This document shows, in pieces, positions 1 through 8,193 of a stretch of DNA of 64,000 nt. The notes below the pieces were generated by a model. It saw nothing but the letters and a program-made list of their open reading frames with translations. It searched no databases and was not told where the DNA came from. Numbering within the stretch: position 1 is the stretch's first letter; the number at the start of each line of letters is the position of its first letter. The translations under genes and the position numbers were made by a program. The DNA is taken from NCBI RefSeq assembly GCF_000744815.1, contig NZ_JQMQ01000005.1, forward strand, positions 1,062,055 through 1,126,054, written 5' to 3'. This stretch comes from Phaeacidiphilus oryzae TH49 (lineage in GTDB: Bacteria; Actinomycetota; Actinomycetes; Streptomycetales; Streptomycetaceae).

Positions 1-862
1 GGTCAACGCCGTGCGCGGCCTGCTCGACTTCATCGCCCGGCTGGTCGCCGACCACACCCCGGACCAGCTGGTCGCCTGCATGGACGCGGACTGGCGGCCG
101 CGGTGGCGGGTGGAGCTCATCCCCTCCTACAAGGCGCACCGGGTCGCCGAGGAGCCGGAGCCCGGCGCGGCGGAGGGCGAGACCGAGGAGATCCCGGACA
201 CCCTCTCCCCCCAGGTCCCGATCATCGAGGCGGTGCTGGACGCCCTCGGCATCGCGCGGGTCGGCGTCCCCGACTACGAGGCGGACGACGTCATCGGCAC
301 GCTGGCGACCAGGCATCGCGGCCCGGTGGACGTGGTCACCGGGGACCGCGACCTCTTCCAGCTGGTCGACGACGCGCGCGGGGTCCGGGTGCTCTACCCG
401 GTCAAGGGGATGGGCAATCTGCAGCTCACCGACGAAGCCCTGCTGGTCGAGAAGTACGCGGTCAGCGGCGCCCAGTACGCCGACCTCGCCGCCCTGCGCG
501 GCGACCCCAGCGACGGCCTCCCCGGCGTCCCCGGCGTCGGCGAGAAGACCGCGGCCAAGCTGATCGCCCAGTACGGCGACCTCCCCGCGATCCGCGCCGC
601 GGCCGCCGACCCCGCCAGCAAGCTCACCCCCACCCAGCGCAAACGCCTCACCGACGCCGCCGACTACCTCGACGTCGCCCCCCAGGTCGTCCGCGTCGCC
701 ACCGACATCCCCCTCCCCGCCTTCGACCCCACCCTCCCCCGCGAACCCCTCGACCCGATGACCCTGGAAGACCTCTCCACCCGCTGGGGCCTCGGCACCT
801 CCCTCACCCGCCTGCTGGACACCCTCGCCACCCACGGCCATAAAAGTGAGCCAGCCCCCTGA
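1..862 (+). CDS. 5'-3' exonuclease (FEN/Pol I N-terminal type), 5' end cut by window edge
   Basis: Stand-alone homologue of the DNA polymerase I 5'-nuclease domain, a metal-dependent flap/5'-3' exonuclease of DNA repair. The frame is open from base 2 (VNAVRGLLDF...), which matches the inside of the family, so the start lies upstream of the window. Visible signatures are YEADDVIGTLA, the acidic metal site in TGDRDLFQLV, and the helix-hairpin-helix GVPGVGEKTAAKLI. The C-terminal lid region DLSTRWGLG is present, but the last residues (about LATHGHKSEPAP) do not look like the usual ending, so the tail may have been altered when the island to the right formed. A damaged duplicate of the segment at 415-723 lies at 8918-9216. 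The family call is firm; only the true start is unknown. Confidence 0.92.
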   Translation, partial: VNAVRGLLDFIARLVADHTPDQLVACMDADWRPRWRVELIPSYKAHRVAEEPEPGAAEGETEEIPDTLSPQVPIIEAVLDALGIARVGVPDYEADDVIGTLATRHRGPVDVVTGDRDLFQLVDDARGVRVLYPVKGMGNLQLTDEALLVEKYAVSGAQYADLAALRGDPSDGLPGVPGVGEKTAAKLIAQYGDLPAIRAAAADPASKLTPTQRKRLTDAADYLDVAPQVVRVATDIPLPAFDPTLPREPLDPMTLEDLSTRWGLGTSLTRLLDTLATHGHKSEPAP

Positions 863-994
863 GACCAGGGCCCTAGGTTGTAGTGCCGCACCCCTGAGCG
901 CCGGGCACGGAAAATCTCACGGCCCCATACCCGGCGCGATGGTGCCGCTGCGCAGCTTCCCAGCTATCGCAGTCGAGCTCACAAGGTGTTGGTA

Positions 995-1017
995 CTCAGA
1001 TTAGATCCGTGATGTCC
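995..1017 (+). repeat. Left terminal inverted repeat of the IS630-type element
   Basis: The sequence begins CTCAGATTAGATCC and is preceded by TA. It pairs with 2140-2162 at 19 of 23 positions; the mismatches are at repeat positions 6, 9, 10 and 16. Confidence 0.85.
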
Positions 1018-1035
1018 GAGGGGGCGTGACGCGGG

Positions 1036-2161
1036 GTGATCCCTGCGCTATGTCCTGGTCATGCGGTATGCGCAGGGCGGCGGGTTGACGCCTGTCAGCA
1101 GGAGAAGCGGGAGGCCGTGCGGCTAGAGGCGGCCAGGCGGTTCGAGGCCGGGGCGGGCACCGCGCAGGTCGCGGCCGAGTTGCGGGTGACGGATCGGTCG
1201 GTGCGCCGATGGCGGCGGCCTGGCGGCGCGGGGGCGTGGCGGCGTTGGCCTCGGCCGGGCCGATGTCGGTGGAGCGGCTCTCGCCGGCTCAGTGGCGGCG
1301 GCTGGAGGCGGAGTTGAGGCCGGGGCCGCTGGCGCACGGCTTCGACGATGAGCATCAGGGCTGGACGCTGAAGCGGGTCAAGCTGCTGATCGGGCGGCTG
1401 TTCCACACCGGCTACACGCTGCAGGGGGTGTGGCGGCTGCTGCGGCGGCACGGCTGGAGCTGCCAGGTGCCCGTGCGCCGCGCGCTGGAGCGGGACGAGG
1501 CGGCGATCGAGGTGGGAAAGGCCGAGGTGTGGCCGCGGGTAAAAGTACCGCGCACGACCTGGGCGCCCATGTCTGCTTCGCAGACGAGAGCGGGCAATCG
1601 CTGATTCCGCCCAGGGGCCGGACCTGGGCACCGCGCGGGCAGCGGCCGGTGGTGCGGGTGGCAGGCCGGCGCGCGGGCCGGGTGAACATCGCCGGGGCGG
1701 TGTGCTTCAAGCCCGGGGTGCGGCCGCGGATGTTCTTCTAGCTGCACGTCCATCACGGGCGGCGCGGCGAGGCGAAGGCGTTCACCTGGGGTGATTACCG
1801 GGACTTCACCCGGGTGGTGCACGAGCAGCCGGGCACCCCGGTGGTGTGGTGCTGGGACAATTTGAACGTGCACCTGCAGCAGGAGCTGTTCGACTTCGAG
1901 GCGGAGCACAGGGACTGGCTGGTCATCTTCCAACTGCCGCCGTACGCGCCCGAGATCAATCCCCAGGAGGGGATCTGGAGCCTGCTCAAGCGGGCCCTGG
2001 CCGACTTCGCCGCCGCCGACCTGGCGCACCTGACCCGGGTGATCGAGCGCAAGCTGAAGAACATCCAGTACCGGCCCCACCTGATCGAGGACTGCCTACC
2101 GCCCACCGGACTCGACCTCGCCGGCCTGATCAAGGCACCGGACATCGCGGATTCAACCTGA
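1036..2161 (+). pseudogene. IS630-family transposase, multiply frameshifted
   Basis: Reading across frames recovers one transposase. First comes an N-terminal helix-turn-helix (REAVRLEAARRFEAG...VTDRSVRRW), then a winged linker (GWTLKRVKLLIGRLFHTGYT), then the DDE catalytic core with FADESGQS, CWDNLNVH and INPQEGIW, which carry the D, D and E residues. Lesions are frame changes near 1095, near 1215 and near 1545, plus an in-frame TAG at 1739-1741. The catalytic residues are intact, which suggests fairly recent decay. The last codons run into the right inverted repeat. Confidence 0.9.
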
Positions 2162-2162
2162 G
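2140..2162 (-). repeat. Right terminal inverted repeat of the IS630-type element
   Basis: Its reverse complement begins CTCAGGTTGAATCC and matches the left end at 19 of 23 positions. It is followed directly by the TA at 2163-2164. Confidence 0.85.
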
Positions 2163-2303
2163 TACCAGCCGCCCCAGGGACAAGCAGTGTGATGTGATAC
2201 ACATCCAGGCGAGGCGCTGCCAATGAAGGCTGCGGGGACTGCGCGCTCGCGGTAGATTTCAGCCTCATCACTTCGAGCGTGCCACGGGGGAGGAGACTGG
2301 GAC

Positions 2304-2759
2304 ATGGTCGATCCCAACTTAGTCGCGTTAGCAACTGGCGCTGGAGGTAACGTCGTTGCCTCCATGATCACGGGGAGTGCCCTCGTCATCCGCGCACGGC
2401 TCACACAGTATTTTCGAGCAGGCACCCCCGACGAGCTGGCCTCGGCCCTTGCTGCCTATGACAATGATGCTCGGGCCTTTGAGGAATGGGTACGCGCAAC
2501 CAGGTCTAACCCGGAGCTGGCTTCTGAACTCGCCAGCACCAAGGCGCAGCTCTCCCAAGAGTGGACTCGACGCCTAGTCGAGTTCATAATCACCCATCCC
2601 GCCGCCAAGGCCGACCTCGAAGCCTTAGCCACAGTGACAGATCCTCCGAAATACGGAAATCAGCTCAACGCCGGATCCGGAACGTTTGTCAATGGAACCG
2701 TCTTCGGGGGATTCACAACTCGTACGGGGAATCTTCATGAAGCAGAACATCGGCAATGA
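2304..2759 (+). CDS. Small helical protein with C-terminal amyloid-like motif (putative signalling adaptor)
   Basis: 151 aa, starting at an ATG preceded by GGGGGAGGA. The N-terminus (residues 5-30) is a hydrophobic/amphipathic stretch, followed by a charged helical region (residues 40-110). The layout resembles a common Streptomyces family that opens with a VxLAxxA helix and closes with a Gly/Asn/Gln-rich tail. Here the tail carries GSGTFVNGTVFGG (residues 124-136), which reads like the short bacterial amyloid signalling motifs that let an effector and a receptor co-assemble. The next gene, overlapping by 23 bp, carries the same motif at its N-terminus. GC content is visibly lower than in core genes, suggesting transfer. 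The biochemical role is unknown; the motif assignment is inferred from pattern only. Confidence 0.7.
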   Translation: MVDPNLVALATGAGGNVVASMITGSALVIRARLTQYFRAGTPDELASALAAYDNDARAFEEWVRATRSNPELASELASTKAQLSQEWTRRLVEFIITHPAAKADLEALATVTDPPKYGNQLNAGSGTFVNGTVFGGFTTRTGNLHEAEHRQ

Positions 2760-2809
2760 ACCCCCGCACGAGCAACATAATACCGGCCCGGGAACGTTTG
2801 TCAATGGAA
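2679..2809 (+). repeat. 19-bp direct repeat encoding the shared FVNG motif
   Basis: GGAACGTTTGTCAATGGAA occurs at 2679-2697 and again at 2791-2809, 112 bp apart. The flanks are also similar over roughly 44 bp. The first copy encodes the C-terminal motif of the upstream gene and the second the N-terminal motif of the downstream gene, so the motif appears duplicated or held identical at the DNA level. Confidence 0.85.
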
Positions 2810-3378
2810 ATGTCGAAGGCGGAATCCGAAACCTCTTCTTCCTTGCCCCGGGGCGTACGCGAGATCCAGGCCGCAGCCAGCCTAGCGGATCGAATCACCC
2901 AAAAGAACCCAACGAGGAGCAGGATAGTCCCGGTGCCTGCCTAGGCGAAGCGCTGTTTATCGGCATGTTCCCTGCCTCTCTGATCGCTTACGCTTTTGAT
3001 TTATTTCCGATACAAGGATTCTCCGAGCATCCTTCAATCGTAGAGCGGGTAGCCTGCGGATCCCTTGGATCCTTCTTGCTATTGATGTGCTCGGCATGCG
3101 CTTTCGCGAGAATGACACAGATCTTCGCCATGTGGGCACGCAGAGCTGCGGATTCGGCCAAATCCAACGCCCCGAACTATCGACTAGTTGCTACAGCGAA
3201 TGCCAAAACTTCCGATGTAGCGGCATCACTGGCTCACATTTCAGCAGCCATAGCCTCTTTTATCGCGATTCTGTTCGGGTGGTTTTCGCTAGGAGGAACC
3301 GTGTCTGCCCGGGCACATAAGGCCAGCGCACAGGCGACAGCCAGCGCAGCAGAAGCCTGGTCTCAGGTCCGCAAATAA
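2737..3378 (+). CDS. Three-TM membrane protein with N-terminal amyloid-like motif
   Basis: 213 aa from ATG 2737 (GGGGA lies about 6 bases upstream). An in-frame TTG at 2686 is possible but sits inside the preceding gene's motif. Residues 17-30 carry GPGTFVNGNVEGGI, nearly the same as the C-terminal motif of the upstream protein. A proline/charged linker (about 38-66) is followed by hydrophobic segments at about 69-90, 106-124 and 163-186, and an Ala-rich amphipathic C-terminal helix. The 23-bp overlap suggests translational coupling. A motif that could nucleate on the partner's motif and is joined to a membrane module fits a membrane-acting effector, as in amyloid-triggered bacterial cell-death pairs; this is inference. 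Low GC relative to the chromosome. Confidence 0.7.
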   Translation: MKQNIGNEPPHEQHNTGPGTFVNGNVEGGIRNLFFLAPGRTRDPGRSQPSGSNHPKEPNEEQDSPGACLGEALFIGMFPASLIAYAFDLFPIQGFSEHPSIVERVACGSLGSFLLLMCSACAFARMTQIFAMWARRAADSAKSNAPNYRLVATANAKTSDVAASLAHISAAIASFIAILFGWFSLGGTVSARAHKASAQATASAAEAWSQVRK

Positions 3379-4177
3379 AAAGCAGGAAGTACCGAACCTC
3401 AGCAACCGGCCGGCAGTCTTGCCACTGCCCAGGCGAGAAGGCGTTCGCCAAACTCACAGTCACATCCGCCTGCCGGGGTTGGGTCAAGGGCAGCCCATGA
3501 CCGCAGGATCACCTCGTCGCACTCACCCCGCTTCCGTCTCCCCGAAACGTTTGGGGCCAGAGCAGCGCAGCAGCGAATACCATTTGACGTAGAATGCCAA
3601 AGGATTTCCGGCGCTAGCGATCTCCTTCAAGGCGCCGCCGACGATGGCAATCCCATCCCCTTTTGGGCTCGGCTAACACTCGACTGTCCAAGGAAGTGCC
3701 TCACCAGTCCGCATAGCAGCGCAGCACGCAGACATCTGAGACCCAGGCGAGTTCCTGGCCGGAATCCCGCGGTCCGCCTGACCAGTTCTCCGGGGCTCGG
3801 TGGCCGCGATCAAGAGGGGTTCACTACTGCCAGGCCGACTACCCATTCCTCTGAGTAGCCATGGTGAGATTCCCTTCAGCGAAGTGCCCAGTGATGATCC
3901 GCGAGCGGACGGCGTACGCCTCCATCGAGCCACAACCGCCGGATGATGGATGATCATCACAGTGCACTCCCAGCTTGCGACCGGAAAGCGGCGGGCGCGG
4001 GGGAAGGTGCAACCGACCGGCCGAGCCCACCCGCTGGCCGCCGCGCTTGTCTGACCCGACGTGGTTTCCGGCCGTTTCTAATGGCTCTTGGACGGTGTCG
4101 CGGAGCCAGATGACGATCGCTGCGACGCGCGGAATTGCTCCCGCTTGCTGACGCAGGGTTCAGCCGCCGACAGGCGG
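3379..4177. other. About 800 bp with no supportable gene
   Basis: Only short open stretches occur here, without family resemblance or convincing ribosome binding sites. Base composition stays lower in GC than the core chromosome. It lies between the amyloid-motif pair and the 3' end of a broken AAA gene, so it is most simply decayed accessory DNA. Confidence 0.5.
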
Positions 4178-4781
4178 TCATTCTCTACATGGAGGGACGT
4201 CCTCGGCGATGAACGTGAACGTGTCGGTGGCCGGGTCGGCCGCGACGCGGAGGGCGAGACGAGTCTCCATAGCATTGAACACGCCGTCTGCCGTGCAGGC
4301 GTTGCCGAAGCCGGTGGGCTCAGCGCGGCGGCGTCGGTCGATCCATTGTGCGGCCTGGTCCGCAGCCTCCGGCGTAAGGATGTAGCCGTCCGCCGCACCT
4401 CTCCGGCGCAGGATCTCGACGATCTCCGAGGTGCTGTACGGCGGAAACCACACGCTCCGTGAAGCGGGAGGCCAGGTCGCTGTTGCTGCGCAAAAACGCG
4501 CCTTATCACGCGGGTAGCCAATGCCAATCACCAGGAGTCGGTCGTTTCAGTGGTCCAGCTCCCTGACCAAGGCGTCGACGGCCTCAGTGTTCAGGGCGTA
4601 TACCTCATCGATGACGAGCACCCCATCAAGGGCCTCATGCACGACTGCGCGGACCTTGGGCGCGCTCTGGCCGACGCCCTTGGCATCCAATTCAGCGCAC
4701 GTGACCTCCAACATGTGGCCCTTGCGTAGCAGCCCTAGGTCGTGGAGCCATTCGCCGAAATTCCGTGCCACGGTGGTTGCC
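4178..4781 (-). pseudogene. CbbX/SpoVK-type AAA ATPase, 5'-truncated and with an internal stop
   Basis: On the minus strand the protein begins at the residues just after the P-loop (TTVARNFGEWLHDLG). It continues through Walker B (GVLVIDEVYAL), sensor 1 (DRLLVIGIGYP), the FPPYSTSEIVEIL region and the C-terminal lid with GFGNACTADGVF. It aligns readily with the intact AAA domain at about 60800-61580 of this window. An in-frame TGA at 4547-4549 replaces a residue between ELDH and NDRL (probably Trp, TGG to TGA). The 5' side stops exactly at the inverted repeat of the neighbouring IS256-type element, with about 2 nt lost at the GKT codons. The Walker A and everything before it are missing, so the gene is dead. 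Confidence 0.85.
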
Positions 4782-6172
4782 GGGGAATGTAAATCTAACG
4801 GCGGGTCCGACGATCACGGGAGAGACGTCAAGTGACTGACACCGCCGTGGAGTTGGAGACCGTGGAGCCTGTGGAGAACGCTGAGCCCGGCCGGCCCGCG
4901 CCCGTCTCCGACGAGGAGCTGGTCGCGATGCTGGTGGAGCGGGCCCGCTCCGGGGGCTGCAGCTGAGCGGGGAGGGTAGGCTGCTGCAGCAGCTGACCAA
5001 GCGGGTGCTGGAGTCCGCCCTGGAGGGCGAGATCACCGACCACCTCGGCTATGACAAGCACGATGCGGCCGGCCGGGGCAGCGGCAACTCCCGCAACGGG
5101 GGCCGGACCAAGACCGTGCTGACCGACGTCGGACCGGTCGAGGTCAAGGTCCCGCGCGACACCTCCGGCACGTTCGAACCGCAGATCGTCAAGAAGCGGC
5201 AGCGGCGGCTGACCGGGGTGGACGAGATGGTCTTGTCGCTGTCCGCGAAGGGCCTCACACACGGCGAGATCGCCGCGCACCTGGCCGAGGTCTACGGGGC
5301 GGAGGTCTCCAAGCAGACCATCTCCACCATCACCGACCAGGCCATGGAGGGCATGGCCGCCTGGCAGAGCCGTCCGCTGCACCGCGTCTACCCGGTCCTG
5401 TTCATGGACGCCATCAACGTGAAGATCCGTGACCAGCAGGTCGCGAACCGGCCGATCTACCTGGTCATGCCGGTGACTGCGGACGGCGAACGCGACATCC
5501 TCGGGATCGGGGCGGGCTAGGGCGGTGAGGGCGCGAAGTACTGGCTGCAGGTGTTCACCGAGCTGAAGAACCGCGGCCTTCAGGACGTGCTGATGCTCAT
5601 CTGCGACGGCCTCAAGGGGATGCCGGACGCGGTAGAGGCCACCTGGCCTCGAACAATTGTCCAGACCTGCATGGTCACCTGCTACGGAACAGGTTCCGCT
5701 ACGCGGCCCGGCAGGACTGGGACAAGCTCGCCAAGGCCCTCAAGCCCATCTACACGGCGCCGAGTGCGGAGGCGGCCGAGGAGCGGTTCTTGGCGTTCAC
5801 CGAGGCCTGGGGCAAGAGGTATCCAGCGATCGTGAAGCTGTGGTCCGATGCCTGGGCCGAGGTCGTTCCCTTCCTCGCCTACGACGTGGAGATCCGCAAG
5901 GTCATCTGCTCCACGAACGCGATCGAGTCGGTCAACGACGCATCCGCACGGCGGTGCGGGCCCGCGGCCACTTTCCTACGGAGGCCGCCGCGTTGAAGTG
6001 CGTCTACCTGGCGCTGATGAGCCTGGATCCGACCGGGAAGGGCCGCCGCCGGTGGACGATGCGCTGGAAGGCGCCGCTGAATGCCTACCAGATCGCCTTC
6101 GACGGCCGACTCACCACCAACGACCGCTGACCGCCTCAACGACCAAGCTCAGCCGTTAAGTTGACACACCCC
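4782..6172 (+). mobile_element. Decayed IS256 (mutator)-family insertion sequence
   Basis: About 1391 bp, bounded by imperfect inverted repeats at 4782-4802 and 6152-6172 (16 of 21 positions match, starting GGGG and ending TAACGGC). The interior is a mutator-type transposase with several frameshifts. The flanking 8-mers (TGGTTGCC on the left, AACGATGC on the right) do not match, so no target duplication remains. The AAA gene cut on the left does not continue on the right. Both facts point to a later deletion or rearrangement beside the element. Confidence 0.85.
4832..6130 (+). pseudogene. IS256-family transposase, multiply frameshifted
   Basis: The reading starts at GTG 4832 (GGGAGAG upstream). 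It meets a TGA at 4964-4966 after a shift, resumes in another frame (LTKRVLESALEGEITDHLGY), and hits an in-frame TAG at 5518-5520. It shifts again near 5675 (after TCMV) and near 5938 (after AIESVN). The recovered protein has mutator-family signatures: DHLGY, NSRNGGRTKTVLTDVGPVEV, VPRD, the catalytic stretch FMDAINVKIRD, LICDGLKGMPDAVEA and CSTNAIESVN. At least four lesions make it inactive. Confidence 0.9.
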
Positions 6173-6273
6173 AACGATGCAGTGCGCGTGCAAGCCGAGC
6201 GGTGAACGGGCAGTATGCGTGCGTAGGGCGGGCGACCGCCGCAGACTCAGCAACTGTCGGGGAGGGGCCGGGG

Positions 6274-6642
6274 ATGCAGGTACTCGTGCGCTTGAAAGGC
6301 GATCATCCCGAGGGCGAACTCCGCAGTCTTCACAACTGGCTGCGCGACGATCGAGAGACGCGCCGCACGGCCACGATCTCGCTGGTGGAGAAGCCGCTCG
6401 AACCAGGCGCGATGGGCGGCGAACTGGACGCCATCAAGCTCGTTACCGAGAACGTCTGGAGCGCGGCAGCATTCCTCATGACCGTGGTCACCTGGCGGCG
6501 CACTCGTCCAAAGCCCGCGCAGATCACCATTCGTCGCGGCGACCTCGAAGTGACTCTCGAGAAGGGCACCGACGATGAGATCGAACGGGTGATCGCCGCC
6601 TTGGGTTCCTCGTCCGATCTCCGTCGCGAGAGCGACGAATGA
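6274..6642 (+). CDS. EACC1 domain protein (effector-associated constant component)
   Basis: 122 aa, started at ATG 6274 because GGGGAGG sits 7 bases upstream; an in-frame GTG at 6202 has no comparable site. The layout QVLVRLKGDHPEGELRSLHNWLRDD...GAMGGELDAI, then a hydrophobic helix (about 62-73), then a basic stretch and a final strand (ITIRRGDLEVTLEKG), matches the EACC1 family. That family is known from actinobacterial conflict systems, where it accompanies caspase- or trypsin-like effectors. It overlaps the caspase gene by 4 bp (ATGA), so the two are co-translated. EACC1 is thought to be a constant partner in deploying the effector; its exact biochemistry is not established. Confidence 0.85.
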   Translation: MQVLVRLKGDHPEGELRSLHNWLRDDRETRRTATISLVEKPLEPGAMGGELDAIKLVTENVWSAAAFLMTVVTWRRTRPKPAQITIRRGDLEVTLEKGTDDEIERVIAALGSSSDLRRESDE

Positions 6643-7778
6643 AGGGTTTGCCTGAGGCCGCAGCTTCGCGTGCGGTGCTGATCGGCGTAAGCCGATACAA
6701 GACTTTGCCGGCTCTACCCGCCGTCGCGAACAACCTGCCAGCTTTTGCCGAGGTACTGACGAGTCCGGATTCCTGGGGCTTGCCCGAGGAGCACTGCGTA
6801 CTCGTTCCAGAGCCGAGCACCGCAGACGAGATGCTCGACCCGATCGAGGTCGCAGCCTCTCGTGCTCGCGACACCCTTCTCGTCTACTTTGCCGGCCACG
6901 GCCTGACCGTCGGTAGTCGAGGGGATCTTCTCTTGGGACTGCCCGGCTCTCGGCCGGGGCGTTCACACACCGGCGTCCGCTACGAGGAGTTGCGTGAGCT
7001 CATTCTGGGTGGGCGAGCGGAGCGCCAAGTCGTCCTGCTGGACTGCTGCTTCAGCGGGCGAGCGTTGGGCATGATGGGTGACTCGTCCGGTCTGATCGCG
7101 GATCAGGCTCAGATCGAGGGGAGCTATCTGCTCGCGGCGGCCGCCGAGAACGAGAACGCGCTGGCGGAGCCCGGGGAGGCGCACACCGCCTTCACCGGGG
7201 CCCTCCTGGATGTACTGCGCAGAGGTATCCCGGACGCCGGTCCATGGCTCGCCCTGGATGATCTCTACCACTCGTTGGCCGACTCACTTAGAGCCAAGGG
7301 CCGCCCCGAGCCGCAGAAGCGTGACCGCAACACCGCTGGGCGACTGCTCTTCGTGCGCAACCGCGCCTACCATCCGCCGTCTCGGCCTCCGCTGCTCTCC
7401 GGAGATGAACCGCCCTGGCCCGACCCCTCCGGCCTATGCACTCCCGAGGAGTTCCTCCACGCCCTTGCAGTTGTCCGGTCGCTAAGCCGATTGAGTCTTC
7501 AGGAGGTCGGGGAGCGGGCGCGGCCTCCAATGGCAGCCACGACCGTCAGCAACCTGCTCCGGCGCACCGAACTCCCCGCACGCTGGAACACGACCGCCAG
7601 ATATCTTGCGGCCTGCGGACTCAGCACAGGTGAGATCGCCCGGTGGCACGAGTCCTGGACCTCCCTGCGGAGTGCTGCACCTCGACCGCCCAGCCCCCTC
7701 ACCCCCAAGTCGACTGAAGATTCCGGGCAACGACGCCGCTGGCAACTCCCGCTACGTCGGCACCCCAAAACCCGGTGA
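6639..7778 (+). CDS. Caspase-like (C14) peptidase fused to an HTH-like domain
   Basis: 379 aa. The N-terminal half is a caspase fold: RAVLIGVSRY at the first strand, the catalytic His in VYFAGHG (H87) and the catalytic Cys in LLDCCFSG (C137), followed by GSYLLAAAAENENA and the TAFTGALLDVL helix. After a linker, residues about 260-335 form a helical domain (EEFLHALAVVRSLSRLSLQEVGERA...LPRW-like...ACG...W..W). This resembles the XRE-like N-terminal domain often found on actinobacterial NLR and caspase proteins. The tail is basic and proline-rich. Both catalytic residues are intact, so it could be an active protease. With EACC1 it forms a known conflict-system arrangement, presumably cutting host proteins on a trigger; target and trigger are unknown. 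Confidence 0.88.
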   Translation: MKGLPEAAASRAVLIGVSRYKTLPALPAVANNLPAFAEVLTSPDSWGLPEEHCVLVPEPSTADEMLDPIEVAASRARDTLLVYFAGHGLTVGSRGDLLLGLPGSRPGRSHTGVRYEELRELILGGRAERQVVLLDCCFSGRALGMMGDSSGLIADQAQIEGSYLLAAAAENENALAEPGEAHTAFTGALLDVLRRGIPDAGPWLALDDLYHSLADSLRAKGRPEPQKRDRNTAGRLLFVRNRAYHPPSRPPLLSGDEPPWPDPSGLCTPEEFLHALAVVRSLSRLSLQEVGERARPPMAATTVSNLLRRTELPARWNTTARYLAACGLSTGEIARWHESWTSLRSAAPRPPSPLTPKSTEDSGQRRRWQLPLRRHPKTR

Positions 7779-7804
7779 ACGACCAGCACTCCAACGTCGC
7801 TTCA

Positions 7805-8020
7805 CTAATGCTGCTGGCCCGCAGTGGGGGATCCACTGACGGACGGGCTCTGGTTGGCTGCGCCCTGCCCACTTTGTGAGCTGGGCGCGAACAGACCCAA
7901 CCACGAGGCCAAGAGCGCAAGGCCGATGACGATGAGCCACACCAGCGGGTTCACCTTCCGCGGCGCGGTCTGGGTCGGGCGGTTCACCCAATGCCCCGCA
8001 CGGTAGTAACGGCCCGCCAT
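7805..8020 (-). CDS. Small single-pass membrane protein, hypothetical
   Basis: 71 aa. A short Tyr/basic N-terminus (MAGRYYRAGHWVNRP) precedes one strong transmembrane helix (NPLVWLIVIGLALLASWLGLF, about residues 24-44) and a Ser/Gln-rich tail. GGGGGT precedes the ATG at a plausible distance. It is convergent with the caspase gene, 26 bp away. I do not recognise a named family; a similar basic-TM-polar layout is common among streptomycete small membrane proteins. It could be independent of the caspase system. Confidence 0.6.
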   Translation of the reverse strand: MAGRYYRAGHWVNRPTQTAPRKVNPLVWLIVIGLALLASWLGLFAPSSQSGQGAANQSPSVSGSPTAGQQH

Positions 8021-8193
8021 CTCAACACCCCCGAAAGCCAGCGACAGTTGACCACTGCGTGATTACAGAGTGCTGCACCAACCGGGCCCTCGAGTGCCTT
8101 CACCACAAGTTGGCCGGTTTCCAGCGCGCCATGGGCCCCGGAGTCGATTCATGCCGCCAACTCGTCCTCCGACTGGCCACAGGTGGTCCAGGG

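Larger units (their letters stand above)
995..2162 (+). mobile_element. Decayed IS630-family insertion sequence
   Basis: The element is 1168 bp, bounded by 23-bp imperfect inverted repeats (995-1017 and 2140-2162, 19 of 23 positions matching) and flanked on each side by TA (993-994 and 2163-2164). TA target duplication is the hallmark of the IS630/Tc1/mariner group. The inside encodes a single IS630-type DDE transposase broken by frameshifts and a stop, so the copy cannot move by itself. It lies 132 bp past the exonuclease gene and marks the left part of the accessory island. Confidence 0.88.

Noticed and set aside
3673-4030. Minus-strand short open frames in the low-GC gap
   Set aside because: No ribosome site, no recognisable domain and no repeated or conserved pattern. 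I considered a DUF397-like remnant, but its usual core residues are absent.
4088-4462. Plus-strand 124-residue frame
   Set aside because: It is antisense to the AAA fragment, whose motifs are clear on the other strand.
4774-6180. Target-site duplication of the IS256-type element
   Set aside because: The 8-mers flanking the inverted repeats (TGGTTGCC and AACGATGC) do not match, so no duplication can be claimed.
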